A stretch of DNA of 64,000 nt from Azomonas agilis. Lineage in GTDB: Bacteria; Pseudomonadota; Gammaproteobacteria; Pseudomonadales; Pseudomonadaceae. How positions within the stretch are numbered: position 1 is the stretch's first letter; the number at the start of each line of letters is the position of its first letter. The stretch spans positions 1-64,000 of the forward strand of contig NZ_VLKG01000007.1 in the NCBI RefSeq assembly GCF_007830255.1, in the 5' to 3' direction. The notes below the pieces were generated by a model. The model ran no database searches. It was not told the DNA's origin and worked only from the letters and a program-made list of their open reading frames with translations. The translations under genes were made by a program, and so were the position numbers. Shown piece after piece: positions 1 through 8,320 of the stretch.

Positions 1-863
1 CTAGGGCCTGTTGACGTTTTACATGGGTAGCCATTGAACGGCACAGGCCATGGCAACCACTGCCTCATAATTGCATTTCAGTTTGTCGTATCGAAAAGCC
101 ACCGCTCGGTAGTGTTTAAGCCGTGCAAAGGCATTCTCAACCAAATGCCGGTAGCGGTATAAACCTCTGTCCAGATCCGCATTACCCTTAATTGAGTTGC
201 GCTTTCGGGGAATAACAGGACGTCCTCCCTGCTGCCTGATCTGATCTCGAATGCATTCACTGTCATAACCTTTATCCGCGACAATCACTTCAGCACAGGG
301 CAGCTGCATGATCAGTTTGGAAGCGACGCAGCTGTCGTGAACATCGCCTCCTGTCACTTCAAAGGCCACTGGCAGGCCTTGTGCGTCAACAGCCAAATGA
401 ATCTTGCTTGTCAGCCCAGCGCGACTTTTACCCAGCCCCTCAGTATGACCACTGGCCGCTCCGGTACTGTGTTGATGGGCTTTTACATAACTGCCGTCGA
501 TAAACAACCACTCAAAGTCAGGTTCCTCAAGCAAGGCTTGAAAGACTTTGAACCACTTACCCGTAGCTGACCAAGCGTTGAAGCGCTTGTAGATCGAGTT
601 CCAGTCTCCAAAGAGGTCAGGCAAATCTCGCCAAGGGCAGCCGACACGCATCCGGTAAAGCATGCCTTCGACGGTCATTCGGAGATTGGGCTTGTGGTAA
701 ATGGCGTGCTGAAGCAGAATTTTTTCCAGCTTCGACCAAAGCTCGTCGCTGAGCAGTAATCGGGGCATTGCAAATCCGCAGGGTTATGGGTGTAGGAACC
801 TCAATTCTGCGGGTTTGCTTTTGTTTCTCAATACCTTCATGACGAAACGTCAACAGGCCCTAG
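1..863 (-). mobile_element. Complete IS5-family insertion sequence flanked by CTAG
   Basis: Both ends read the same inward. The first 19 bases are the exact reverse complement of 845-863 (CTAGGGCCTGTTGACGTTT). CTAG is self-complementary and fits the YTAR target preference of IS5-type elements. The element proper is therefore probably 5-859 (855 bp, about 15 bp inverted repeats) with a 4-bp CTAG target duplication. It encodes one full-length transposase whose stop codon (19-21) begins at the last base of the inverted repeat. Nothing looks decayed, so it may be active or a recent arrival. The left flank is outside the window, so the duplication cannot be separated from the repeat with certainty. 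Confidence 0.9.
19..768 (-). CDS. IS5-family DDE transposase
   Basis: This 249-residue protein catalyses cut-and-paste movement of the surrounding element. The N-terminal half has the IS5-type DUF4096-like helical domain (GCPWRDLP, residues 43-50). The catalytic triad is visible as D91 (FIDGS), D165 (ADKGYDS) and E211 (HLVENAFARLK), the usual spacing for DDE_Tnp_1/IS5 enzymes. The ATG at 766-768 gives the expected start (MPRLLLSDELW). Many relatives split this protein into two frames joined by frameshifting; here it is one uninterrupted frame, which suggests an intact enzyme. There are no passenger genes. Confidence 0.93.
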   Translation of the reverse strand: MPRLLLSDELWSKLEKILLQHAIYHKPNLRMTVEGMLYRMRVGCPWRDLPDLFGDWNSIYKRFNAWSATGKWFKVFQALLEEPDFEWLFIDGSYVKAHQHSTGAASGHTEGLGKSRAGLTSKIHLAVDAQGLPVAFEVTGGDVHDSCVASKLIMQLPCAEVIVADKGYDSECIRDQIRQQGGRPVIPRKRNSIKGNADLDRGLYRYRHLVENAFARLKHYRAVAFRYDKLKCNYEAVVAMACAVQWLPM

Positions 864-906
864 TATTTTAATGCTCTTCTGATCTTGGTTCGGTATCACT
901 AAATAG

Positions 907-994
907 ACTAAAGGCAAAAAATAAAAATTTTGGATTATCTGTACTTAGTGCTGACAGAGTTTAGCCTTTAGTGTGGAGGGAGCTGTGAGCTCCC
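907..994 (-). terminator. Stem-loops downstream of the secreted-protein gene
   Basis: Read on the minus strand after the stop at 1011, a 7-bp perfect hairpin (978-984 with 988-994, 3-nt loop) comes first. A 9-bp inverted repeat follows (ACTAAAGGC 907-915 with GCCTTTAGT 964-972) and encloses a T-rich stretch. This is a plausible transcription end for the 3281-1011 gene pair. There is no canonical T-run directly after the first hairpin, so efficiency is uncertain. Confidence 0.5.
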
Positions 995-1010
995 TATAGA
1001 TACAGTGCTA

Positions 1011-2093
1011 CTAGGGGCGTAAACGACTGTGGCTAACTTGTATTTCCATAGATCGCGTTGTGCTGTCTCCAGAGAGTTGGATATCCAAGCTAGTGTTACC
1101 GGGTTGCATAGCCTCAATAATCAGTCGTGATCCCTGCACTTTGGCTTGAGCGACTTGTTCATTGGTTAGGCTAATGCTTTGAATGGCCCGGGGGAAATTC
1201 ATGATTTGTTGCGTATTTACATTCAAGCTGATGGAGGGGAGTTGTGAGTGCTGGCTTGGCTCTGGAGTTTGGTTTACTGGAGCTTGAGAAGTAGTAACCA
1301 CATAGGTGGATGCGGGGACAGAAGTAGTTGGCGTTACCTGTCGCTCAACCTTAGGCTCAGGCTTAGGTGGTGTAGGAGGGGTATAGGCAGCCACACTGGG
1401 TTTAACTTCAGGTTTCGGTGGTGGTGAGGAGATAGCCGGTTCTGGTTTTTTGGCCACGCTCGGTGCAGGTACAGAAGCTACAGCAGGGGCACTCGGTAAT
1501 ACCTTGGGCGGCGGTGCCACAGGAGCAGGTTGTTCTTCAGGCAAGGGTAAAATTTTGATCACAGGTTCTGCTGGAGCAGCGGGCGCTAAGCGAGTCACCT
1601 TAGGTAATACTGAGGGGGCAGGTTCAACCCGTGGAGCCGCCGCCGCAATAGCGGGTCTGGCCGCAGCCGCCGGGGTTGCAGGAGCACTGGGCACTGATGG
1701 GACTAAATCCGGCAACCGAGTAATGGGGGGAATCGCTGAGGTGCTTGCCGTAGCTGCTGGGGGTAGATTAGCCCCCGCTCGTGTGACAGTTACCTCAACA
1801 TTACGGATGAAGTTTTCCCCATCCAATATGACTTCAATCAGAGTATTTCCCGGGGCTCCACCGTTGACCACCAGCCGGTTACCCTCTGGCTTTGCGGTTG
1901 CAATCTGCCCATCCACGACGTTAACAGCCTGTACACTACGTTGGAAAAACATAATGTATTGACCTGCAGGTGCAAGGCTCACGGAGGAGGAAGAGGTATC
2001 CGCAAGACTGATCTTGGGATGCAGAATTAATACCCCTGTCAGCATCCAAGCGAGGGTTTGTGAGCGAATCGATTCCGCGATGTGGATGTGCAT
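1011..2093 (-). CDS. Secreted protein with two pilus/secretin-N-like domains joined by a Pro/Ala linker
   Basis: This 360-residue protein has a signal peptide (about residues 1-31, cleavage near SLA-DTS). Two related beta-rich domains follow, at about 38-105 and 286-355. Each has the pattern of the T2SS/T3SS pilus-formation N-terminal family (PF13629-like): a hydrophobic strand, a V/I-x-D/T-x-Q-I/V-A-x-A-K core (NVVDGQIATAK; SLTNEQVAQAK), then GNRLVV or GSRLII and a PGNT turn (PGNTLIEVI, PGNTSLDIQ). Between them lies about 180 residues of Pro/Ala/Val/Lys-rich, probably extended, linker. No secretin barrel is present. The gene sits 81 bp downstream of a lipoprotein gene on the same strand, so the two are probably co-transcribed. 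A periplasm-spanning tether or adaptor role is inference; the domain resemblance is read by eye. Confidence 0.7.
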   Translation of the reverse strand: MHIHIAESIRSQTLAWMLTGVLILHPKISLADTSSSSVSLAPAGQYIMFFQRSVQAVNVVDGQIATAKPEGNRLVVNGGAPGNTLIEVILDGENFIRNVEVTVTRAGANLPPAATASTSAIPPITRLPDLVPSVPSAPATPAAAARPAIAAAAPRVEPAPSVLPKVTRLAPAAPAEPVIKILPLPEEQPAPVAPPPKVLPSAPAVASVPAPSVAKKPEPAISSPPPKPEVKPSVAAYTPPTPPKPEPKVERQVTPTTSVPASTYVVTTSQAPVNQTPEPSQHSQLPSISLNVNTQQIMNFPRAIQSISLTNEQVAQAKVQGSRLIIEAMQPGNTSLDIQLSGDSTTRSMEIQVSHSRLRP

Positions 2094-2174
2094 GGCTTTT
2101 ATATTCCTTCGACGCGGCCGTGGAGCGAGGCTTAACGCAGCCTATGTATCGAACACCAGCCGGTAATGTCCGTG

Positions 2175-3281
2175 TTAATACCGAATCCCCAGATGATCTA
2201 AGGTTTCAAAGGTGAGCGCACCAACAGCCAGACCATTTTCGGTTTGATAATCCGCCAAGGCTGAAACAGTACGTTCCCCCAGTAAACCATCGGGGCGGCC
2301 TGGTTGATAGCCGTGCTCTATTAAACTTTGTTGTACTCTGTGAATAAGTTCAGGGGTGATATCAGCATTACATACGGCCTGACGTGAGACCATTTGCGAG
2401 GAACCCTCAAAGCGTGTGACGTTCAGCTCTTGAGTAATGGCAGGCAGTAAGGTTTGGCGCGTTTGCTCAGGGCGTACGACTTCTTGTACCGGAACATCAG
2501 CCACACTGGGCGCTAAGGATACTTCTACCGCTCGGGCTGGTTGATCAACCACCCAGCGGGTTACTTCTTTATAGAGTGCAGGCTCGAAATCGACCCGAGT
2601 TGTTTCGGGTTGTACCAGCGCTTGAACATTGACGGTTTTTTCTTTGGCGGGAATTTCGCGGGCACAGTATCCAGAGGCTCCGGTATTTTTTGCGTAACGC
2701 GTTCCGGCTGTTTGGCAGGCTTCTAAGACGGTTTTAGCTTCTTCTACCACAACGGTTTTTTGTTGGGTCTCATAAACCGCGGGTACTACCACAAAGCGGG
2801 TCATTTCTGGGCGAACCTGTACGCGCTCAGAAACACTCTTATAAGTAGCGGGTTCAATACGATAGGTTTTAGTACCTTCGCGAGTAACTACTTGGCGATA
2901 CCCTTGACGGATTTCGGCCGGTGTTACGGAAATTTTGGCGGTGGAATCTTTAATGGTGATTTCGACGGCGCTTTCTACCTTGCGCGGTTTAATTTGTGAG
3001 TGTACCCAACATTGTCCCGGGCGGATGGTTGGGGAGGAGTCAGACCCCATAGAAGCACTGGAGGTCGGCGGACTGTAGTTGCTGGCTGGTGGTGCCCAGT
3101 TGCCACTGGTTTTTGAGTAGTCAGAATAGCTGCTGGGATGACTTGGAGAAGAGGGGATGGCGTTTTCCTGTACTAGTCCCGGTTCTTCTTTAGTCGTGGG
3201 CTGAGGGTCAGAGCTTAGCGTGGAGCAGCCTGATCCTACAGCAACAAATAAGCTTAATCCTATTAACGAATGGTAACGCAC
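2175..3281 (-). CDS. Outer-membrane lipoprotein with internal repeats and C-terminal peptidoglycan-binding domain
   Basis: This 368-residue protein has a lipobox ending VGSGC (C19), predicting lipid anchoring. It continues with a Ser/Pro-rich low-complexity stretch (about 20-85). A repetitive central part (about 95-300) has three copies of a PE-x-T-R...P-A-x-Y/I unit (residues 158-170, 225-237, 271-282) alternating with E/V-rich strands. The C-terminal 60 residues fit a PG_binding_1 domain (LIEHGYQPGRPDGLLGERTV ... YQTENGL). Four cysteines remain after C19 (C91, C189, C206, C304), so disulfides are possible. It probably links outer membrane and cell wall. The downstream partner is the two-domain secreted protein. 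No specific named function is recognised. Confidence 0.72.
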   Translation of the reverse strand: MRYHSLIGLSLFVAVGSGCSTLSSDPQPTTKEEPGLVQENAIPSSPSHPSSYSDYSKTSGNWAPPASNYSPPTSSASMGSDSSPTIRPGQCWVHSQIKPRKVESAVEITIKDSTAKISVTPAEIRQGYRQVVTREGTKTYRIEPATYKSVSERVQVRPEMTRFVVVPAVYETQQKTVVVEEAKTVLEACQTAGTRYAKNTGASGYCAREIPAKEKTVNVQALVQPETTRVDFEPALYKEVTRWVVDQPARAVEVSLAPSVADVPVQEVVRPEQTRQTLLPAITQELNVTRFEGSSQMVSRQAVCNADITPELIHRVQQSLIEHGYQPGRPDGLLGERTVSALADYQTENGLAVGALTFETLDHLGIRY

Positions 3282-3519
3282 TTGATATCCGCCCTACAAA
3301 ATAGCCCCGAACCCAGTATCTTAGAAGCAGTAGTATGAATCGACAATGAGGACTGAATGTCGCTGCTAGTCTAAGGTGAGGGGCACTAATGTCCTTTAGA
3401 GTGTTGTTCTCCCAGCTTCCCACTGATCAATGACTATTAATCGGTTAGCACAGTGCCCGCTGAGTATTTGGGGCAAGAAGATTAGTACATCAGCACTTAT
3501 TGGCAAACTGTTAAATGTA

Positions 3520-5562
3520 TCAGACACTTAGAATAATGCGCTCTCCTAAGTCAAAACGAGAGACTTGTCGGTTAAGGCAGCCTGCAAGCTCCTCTAAAGT
3601 ATGTGCTTGTTGAGCCGAAATCTGGGCCATGCTCGCATTTTTATCGGCAGTACCTGCGATATTGACCACGTTTTTCGATAGTTCGCCTGAGGCGGCTGAT
3701 TGTTCCGATAGGGATAAAGAGATGCAGGACACTGCTTTAGAGACTTGTTCCGAACTGTCTTTAATGCTGGCAATACTGTTGCCCGCTTGAGCCGCTAAGC
3801 TCACCCCTTGTTCTACTTGCATCACACCGGTTTCAATGCTGTTAACGGCGCTTTGTGTACCGGACAAAATAGTGTGGATCATGCCTTCAATTTCTTGGGT
3901 GGAGGCAGCGGTACTTTGGGCCAGTTTTTTCACCTCGTCGGCCACTACCGCAAAACCCCGTCCAGCTTCACCCGCCCGAGCCGCCTCAATGGCTGCGTTC
4001 AGAGCCAATAGGTTGGTTTGCTCTGCAATACCCCGAATGGTGCCAACGATTTTAGCAATGGCGGCTGATTCTTGGCCCAAACGAGAGACAGAACCTGAAG
4101 CCTCACGAACGGTAGCCGCGATTTTGGCAATACTGCTAACAGCCTGTTCAATAACCTGTGCCCCTTCAGCGGAAGTATGTCCAGCCTGCTGAGCTAGGCT
4201 ACTGGCATCGGTAGCGTTATCGCGCATTTGGCGAATACTCGCTTCCATTTCTTCGATACCTGCGGCCATTTTTGAGGCCGCTTCGCTTTGTTGTTCTGAT
4301 TGAGTGGCCACCTGTTTTGAAGCCTGAGACAGTTTACGAGCACTGTCGCTTAAACGAGTCACCGCGCCTTGGATACCGGCTATGGCTTCGGCCATGCTAT
4401 CGGTCATTTGTCGGGTTGCGTGCAGGAGTTGGCCTACCTCATCTTTATTATTATGACGTGGAATATGCACCGCCAGATTACCCCGTGCGATTTCCTGAAT
4501 AGAGAGCACCGCTTTACCTAAGGGGCGCGTCACCCATTTATGCAAGGTGCGCGATGTGACTACGGCCATAATGGCGGATAAGGCAAGACCTGCCAAAAAA
4601 AGTCGGATGTGGACGGCCCAAGCCTCTGTAGAAAGCTCGTCCGTATAGCAACTGGAGGCGATAACCCAGTTCCATTCTGGGTAGTAGTTAAAAACTGCTA
4701 GTTTGGACTGAGGGCTTGTGCCGGGAGCATCAGGGTTGGCGAACTGGTACTCTATTTGGCCGTTTTTGGCTTGAATCATCTCTTGGATGTAGGCAATGCC
4801 TTGGGGATCTTTGGCGCTGAGTAGGCTTGTACCTTCATGGGTTGGGTGAATGGTCATAGTTCCCGCTGCTTGACCGGCATCTACGGCAAAGATGTAGCCA
4901 GACTGCCCAAAGGTAACACTTTTAATTTTTTCTTTGAGGACGGTCAGCTCGTCAGTGAAATCCAGCCCCACAAAGAGCACAGCCAAAACGCGGCCAGATG
5001 GATCAAGCTGTGGTACATAACGAGTCATGTAGTCTCGTCCCAGTACCTGTACTTTACCGCTAAAACTCTGACCACTTAATAAATGACTTAAAGCCGGATG
5101 ACTTTGACCGAGTAGGGTTCCGGTAGCTAGGCTGCCCTGCTGAGTGCGTAGTGAGGTGGCAATACGGATAAAGTCATCGCCTTGGCGGATAAAAACGGTT
5201 GCCGCACTCCCCGTAGTACCATTGAAGCGATCCAGTATTTGTTGCAGGGCAATCTGCGGCGGACTGTTTAGGCTTGGTTGGGGGCCTGAGGTGATTGTCT
5301 GCAACAAAGGTGTAGCGGAGAGCTGAGCGTGCAAAGCCTGACTTAGCTTTTCAACCGAATGTTTTAACGCAGCGTCGTAGGCATCAATCAGATCAATGGC
5401 TTGCTGATTAGCTCGCTGCATGTTGGTGATGCTTTTGTGTTCTAAAATTCCACTCAACCAATAGGTGGTTAGGGTAGTAGCGATTAACAGCAATCCTGTC
5501 ATCAGAATTGCCTGTGCCGTATTTAGTTTTTGCGCAACAGACCAGTTTTTTGTAAGACGCAC
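3520..5562 (-). CDS. Methyl-accepting chemotaxis protein with a Cache-type sensor
   Basis: This is a transmembrane chemoreceptor. An N-terminal membrane segment is followed by a periplasmic region resembling Cache_3-Cache_2 fusions ([22 protein letters not shown]), a second membrane segment, a HAMP domain ([20 protein letters not shown]) and a cytoplasmic signalling domain with the MCP hairpin tip ([19 protein letters not shown]). The frame is open back to a TTG at 5610. The GTG at 5562-5560 is preferred: AAGGA lies 8 nt upstream, and the resulting N-terminus is a short basic leader before the membrane helix (680 aa; 696 with the TTG). The ligand is unknown; Cache_3-Cache_2 receptors often bind small organic acids. 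No chemotaxis genes are adjacent, and there is no clear methylation-enzyme tether at the C-terminus. Confidence 0.9.
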   Translation of the reverse strand: MRLTKNWSVAQKLNTAQAILMTGLLLIATTLTTYWLSGILEHKSITNMQRANQQAIDLIDAYDAALKHSVEKLSQALHAQLSATPLLQTITSGPQPSLNSPPQIALQQILDRFNGTTGSAATVFIRQGDDFIRIATSLRTQQGSLATGTLLGQSHPALSHLLSGQSFSGKVQVLGRDYMTRYVPQLDPSGRVLAVLFVGLDFTDELTVLKEKIKSVTFGQSGYIFAVDAGQAAGTMTIHPTHEGTSLLSAKDPQGIAYIQEMIQAKNGQIEYQFANPDAPGTSPQSKLAVFNYYPEWNWVIASSCYTDELSTEAWAVHIRLFLAGLALSAIMAVVTSRTLHKWVTRPLGKAVLSIQEIARGNLAVHIPRHNNKDEVGQLLHATRQMTDSMAEAIAGIQGAVTRLSDSARKLSQASKQVATQSEQQSEAASKMAAGIEEMEASIRQMRDNATDASSLAQQAGHTSAEGAQVIEQAVSSIAKIAATVREASGSVSRLGQESAAIAKIVGTIRGIAEQTNLLALNAAIEAARAGEAGRGFAVVADEVKKLAQSTAASTQEIEGMIHTILSGTQSAVNSIETGVMQVEQGVSLAAQAGNSIASIKDSSEQVSKAVSCISLSLSEQSAASGELSKNVVNIAGTADKNASMAQISAQQAHTLEELAGCLNRQVSRFDLGERIILSV

Positions 5563-5733
5563 CGCAGGATTCCTTGCACCACAGTCGTAGGAGAGGTGTT
5601 GTGCTGGCAAGGTGACAGATGCCTAGAGGTGGTCTAGGCAGACAATGGCCAGATGAGGGCATAATGCCAAGGTAGCACAAGCCCCATCCTGACGCTCGTC
5701 ATGTCTTTGGTACGCGCCGGTCTCTTTACAGGA

Positions 5734-6969
5734 TCAGGCTGTAGGTTTTGGGTTTTGCTGTTTCCAAGTTAGGTAAAACACAACCAGCCCCACTAAAGCG
5801 GTGAGGGTGCCCACATAGCCGGTCACTGTCCAACCCATTCCGGCAGAAATAGCTAAGCCACCTAGCCAAGGGCCGAGAGCATTGGCGACATTAAAGGCCG
5901 CGTGGTTAGAGGCAGCCGCTAGGGTTTGAGCTTCAGCGGCAACATCCATCAGATGGGTTTGCAGCGGAGGAGACAAGGCCACCATAGTTCCCACAGCAAA
6001 CACAGCAGGCAGCAGAGTCCAAATCGAATGGGCGGCCCATGGGAATAGGAACAGCACTAAAGCGCTCCACAGCAAAATCCACAGCACCGCGCGAAACTGT
6101 AAGCGGTCAAATAGCCAACCACCGGCCATATTGCCCACAATGCCGCCTAAACCAAAGGCTGCCAAGGTTATAGGAATCCAGCCTTCGCCCATTTGGGTTA
6201 CTTGGAGGACGGTTGGGGCCAAATAGCTGAAGACGCAGAACATACCCGCAAAGCCCACAGAACCAATGCCCAAGGCCAGCCATACTGCCTTTTGGTTGAA
6301 GGCTTTCAACTCAGTTAGGGGATTACTTTGAGCTTCCTGACGGTTCAAGGGTAAATACAGAAACACCAGCAGGACGGTAAGGGCACCGATGATGCCCACC
6401 AAAGCAAAGGCCCAGCGCCAACTAAATTGCTGGCCCAACCAAGTGGCTAGAGGATTTCCGGCCAGCATTGCAATCGTTAAGCCCAGCATCACGCGGCTGA
6501 CGGCTTTGGCCCGTTGGTCGGCAGGAACCATCGAGGCGGCAATTAGGGAAGCCACGCCAAAATAGGCCCCGTGGGGCAAGCCTGAAATAAAGCGATACAG
6601 CAGCAGACTGTCGTATCCAGAAGCCCAGGCGGTAGCGAGGTTGCCAAGGGCAAAAAAGCCCATTAACAGCATCAACAGGGTACGGCGGTACAGCCGAGAC
6701 CCTAGGATGGCCAAGATGGGGGCTCCGACCACTACACCTAGGGCATAGATGCTGATCAGATGTCCTACTTGAGGCTCAGTAACCTGTAAATCTGCGGCAA
6801 CCTCTGGCATCAATCCCATAATGGAGAACTCGCCCAAGCCGATTGCAAAGCTGCCCAGCGTTAAGGCCAGCTCGATCAGGATAAGGCTTCGAGCGGAAAC
6901 ACCAGTAACGTCTGAGGTTTTAGGTAGTGCCATACTCATGTCGCTCATGGGGCTTATTGAGGGGTGCAT
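5734..6969 (-). CDS. DHA1-family MFS transporter (AraJ/efflux-like)
   Basis: This 411-residue membrane protein has 12 predicted helices. The N-terminal half carries MFS motifs typical of the AraJ/PbuE-type drug:H+ antiporter group (GLGEFSIMGLMPEVAADL in helix 1, GSRLYRRT in loop 2-3, YRFISGLPHGAYFG in helix 4). A GGGGG run lies just upstream of the ATG at 6969. Its start is 33 bp downstream of the AraC-family gene on the same strand, so the two are probably one transcript. The substrate cannot be read. A sugar, purine or drug exporter is the family range; link to the neighbouring acid-degradation genes is only inferred from proximity. Confidence 0.85.
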   Translation of the reverse strand: MHPSISPMSDMSMALPKTSDVTGVSARSLILIELALTLGSFAIGLGEFSIMGLMPEVAADLQVTEPQVGHLISIYALGVVVGAPILAILGSRLYRRTLLMLLMGFFALGNLATAWASGYDSLLLYRFISGLPHGAYFGVASLIAASMVPADQRAKAVSRVMLGLTIAMLAGNPLATWLGQQFSWRWAFALVGIIGALTVLLVFLYLPLNRQEAQSNPLTELKAFNQKAVWLALGIGSVGFAGMFCVFSYLAPTVLQVTQMGEGWIPITLAAFGLGGIVGNMAGGWLFDRLQFRAVLWILLWSALVLFLFPWAAHSIWTLLPAVFAVGTMVALSPPLQTHLMDVAAEAQTLAAASNHAAFNVANALGPWLGGLAISAGMGWTVTGYVGTLTALVGLVVFYLTWKQQNPKPTA

Positions 6970-7002
6970 TATTCCCCCAATGAGCTCAGAGTTGAAGCTT
7001 TA

Positions 7003-8076
7003 TCAGGCTCTAGTATGGAAGTTTGAGGCTGTTTTAATCGCTTTATCAGAAGACTGATGTCTATTCAGTAGCGCTTCACGGTAGGTTTTAGGCGAGGTTC
7101 CGGTCCAATGTTTAAAGGCTCGGGTAAAGGCTGAGGCTTCGGAAAATCCTAGCTGTTGGGCGATCTGAGCAATGGGCAGCATGGGTTGATTGAGGTAATG
7201 CAAGGCGAGATCACGGCGCATACCTTCTTTAAGACTTTGAAAGCGCGTTCCCTCAGTCAGCAGTTTGCGGCGTAGGGTGCGCTCGGTCAGGTGCAGGGCT
7301 TTGGCGGCGGAAGTGATGTCTGCATTGGCTAAAAAGGCGGGTTGTTTCTCCAGATAATCCATCACGCGCCGGGTATACACCTGATAGTACGCCTGTCGGG
7401 TAAACCAATCTAAAGGTGCGCGTTTTAAATGAGCGTGTAGGGTTTCTGGGGTTTGTACTACGGGAGCATCCAAGAGTGCGGCATCAAACACCAGACGGTT
7501 ATAAGGCGACTCAAATTGAGCGGGGCAGGGAAACATCAAGCGATATTCGGCCTGATGCCAAGGTGCTGAGAATTCAAACTCCACCTGATGCAGGGGAATG
7601 CGTCGCCCAATCAGCCAACTGGGGAAGCGGTGCCAGAGCAGTAAAAAAAAATCCCGTAATAAAAAATGGCTGTCTCTGTCTGGGTCGCTCAGTCGCAGGT
7701 GAAACGAGGCTTCTTGACCCTGAACCTCCAGTATCAATTGCACAGAATCGTTGATCAGATTGTAAAAACGGCTGAGTGTTCGATACACCGAGCCTAAGGT
7801 ACGGCAGCGCACTGCTTGTTTGGCTGCTATAACAAAGACACCATTCCGACATCGTTGATGGGTAAAGCCCATAAATTCATCGTCGGCTTCGCGCCAGACA
7901 GCGCGCATCAATCGGCTAAACTGGTCAGGCGTAATACGCAGGTGGAGGTTGTCCAATAATCGGGGGCTAATACCCGCCTCATGTAGGATTGCTGTTTCGT
8001 TCAGCTGGTATTGCCGAGCTGACTGGATGGCCGCCCGCGCAAAATGTACGGAGATAGAGTAGCGTTCGATGCCCAT
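7003..8076 (-). CDS. AraC-family transcriptional regulator
   Basis: This 357-residue protein has the N-terminal Arabinose_bd-type domain (about 20-210) seen in OruR-like regulators. A C-terminal AraC DNA-binding domain (about 235-338) has two helix-turn-helices: ITSAAKALHLTERTLRRKL (254-272) and PIAQIAQQLGFSEASAFTRA (301-320). It is transcribed divergently from the thiolase gene across a 244-bp gap, with a transporter gene immediately downstream. Two direct repeats in that gap are candidate binding sites. It likely senses a substrate or intermediate of the adjacent oxidation module (inference). There is no obvious ribosome-binding site before the ATG at 8076, which hints at weak translation. 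Confidence 0.9.
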   Translation of the reverse strand: MGIERYSISVHFARAAIQSARQYQLNETAILHEAGISPRLLDNLHLRITPDQFSRLMRAVWREADDEFMGFTHQRCRNGVFVIAAKQAVRCRTLGSVYRTLSRFYNLINDSVQLILEVQGQEASFHLRLSDPDRDSHFLLRDFFLLLWHRFPSWLIGRRIPLHQVEFEFSAPWHQAEYRLMFPCPAQFESPYNRLVFDAALLDAPVVQTPETLHAHLKRAPLDWFTRQAYYQVYTRRVMDYLEKQPAFLANADITSAAKALHLTERTLRRKLLTEGTRFQSLKEGMRRDLALHYLNQPMLPIAQIAQQLGFSEASAFTRAFKHWTGTSPKTYREALLNRHQSSDKAIKTASNFHTRA

Positions 8077-8145
8077 TTTTTGTGTTTAGTGGTGGGAGTC
8101 GGGCTATCAGTATGGCGGATTCAGTAGAGCAAGTGCAAAGGATGG

Positions 8146-8254
8146 CTGTCCGAATATGTCAAACATAAGGCTGGATTTGTTATTGCCGGATTTCTGGTTA
8201 CAGGCAAAGCTAGAGCCCCACTGGAGACACAGGAAAATGACTGTCCGATTTTGT
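8146..8254. promoter_or_regulatory. Candidate AraC-family operator: two direct repeats 95 bp apart
   Basis: CTGTCCGAATATGT (8146-8159) and CTGTCCGATTTTGT (8241-8254) match at 12 of 14 positions, in the same orientation, with starts 95 bp apart (close to nine helical turns). They lie between the regulator and the bktB-like gene it diverges from. AraC-type proteins commonly bind asymmetric direct repeats, sometimes with looping. The downstream copy sits about 70 bp before the thiolase start codon, close to where an activator would contact polymerase. No strong -35/-10 pair is visible after it, as expected for an activator-dependent promoter. Assignment is inference. Confidence 0.55.
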
Positions 8255-8320
8255 ACAGATAGTCTTTTTTGTTAGAGCTGACCTGTTCAGTCCCATATCC
8301 CATAACGGTGGAATACATTC

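Noticed and set aside
1321-1750. Repetitive-looking stretch considered as a tandem repeat array
   Set aside because: The repeats are Pro/Ala codon bias within the linker, not regular DNA units; no CRISPR-like spacing exists.
1450-1962. Gly/Ala-rich plus-strand frame opposite the secreted-protein gene
   Set aside because: It is the mirror of the Pro/Ala linker codons; the minus-strand gene has a signal peptide and two domains.
5563-5610. TTG start of the chemoreceptor at 5610
   Set aside because: It adds 16 residues with no ribosome-binding site; the GTG at 5562 has AAGGA 8 nt upstream and a typical receptor N-terminus.
1-8076. Accessory left end considered as a genomic island or prophage
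   Set aside because: Apart from the IS there is no integrase, tRNA junction, phage structural gene or second boundary repeat.
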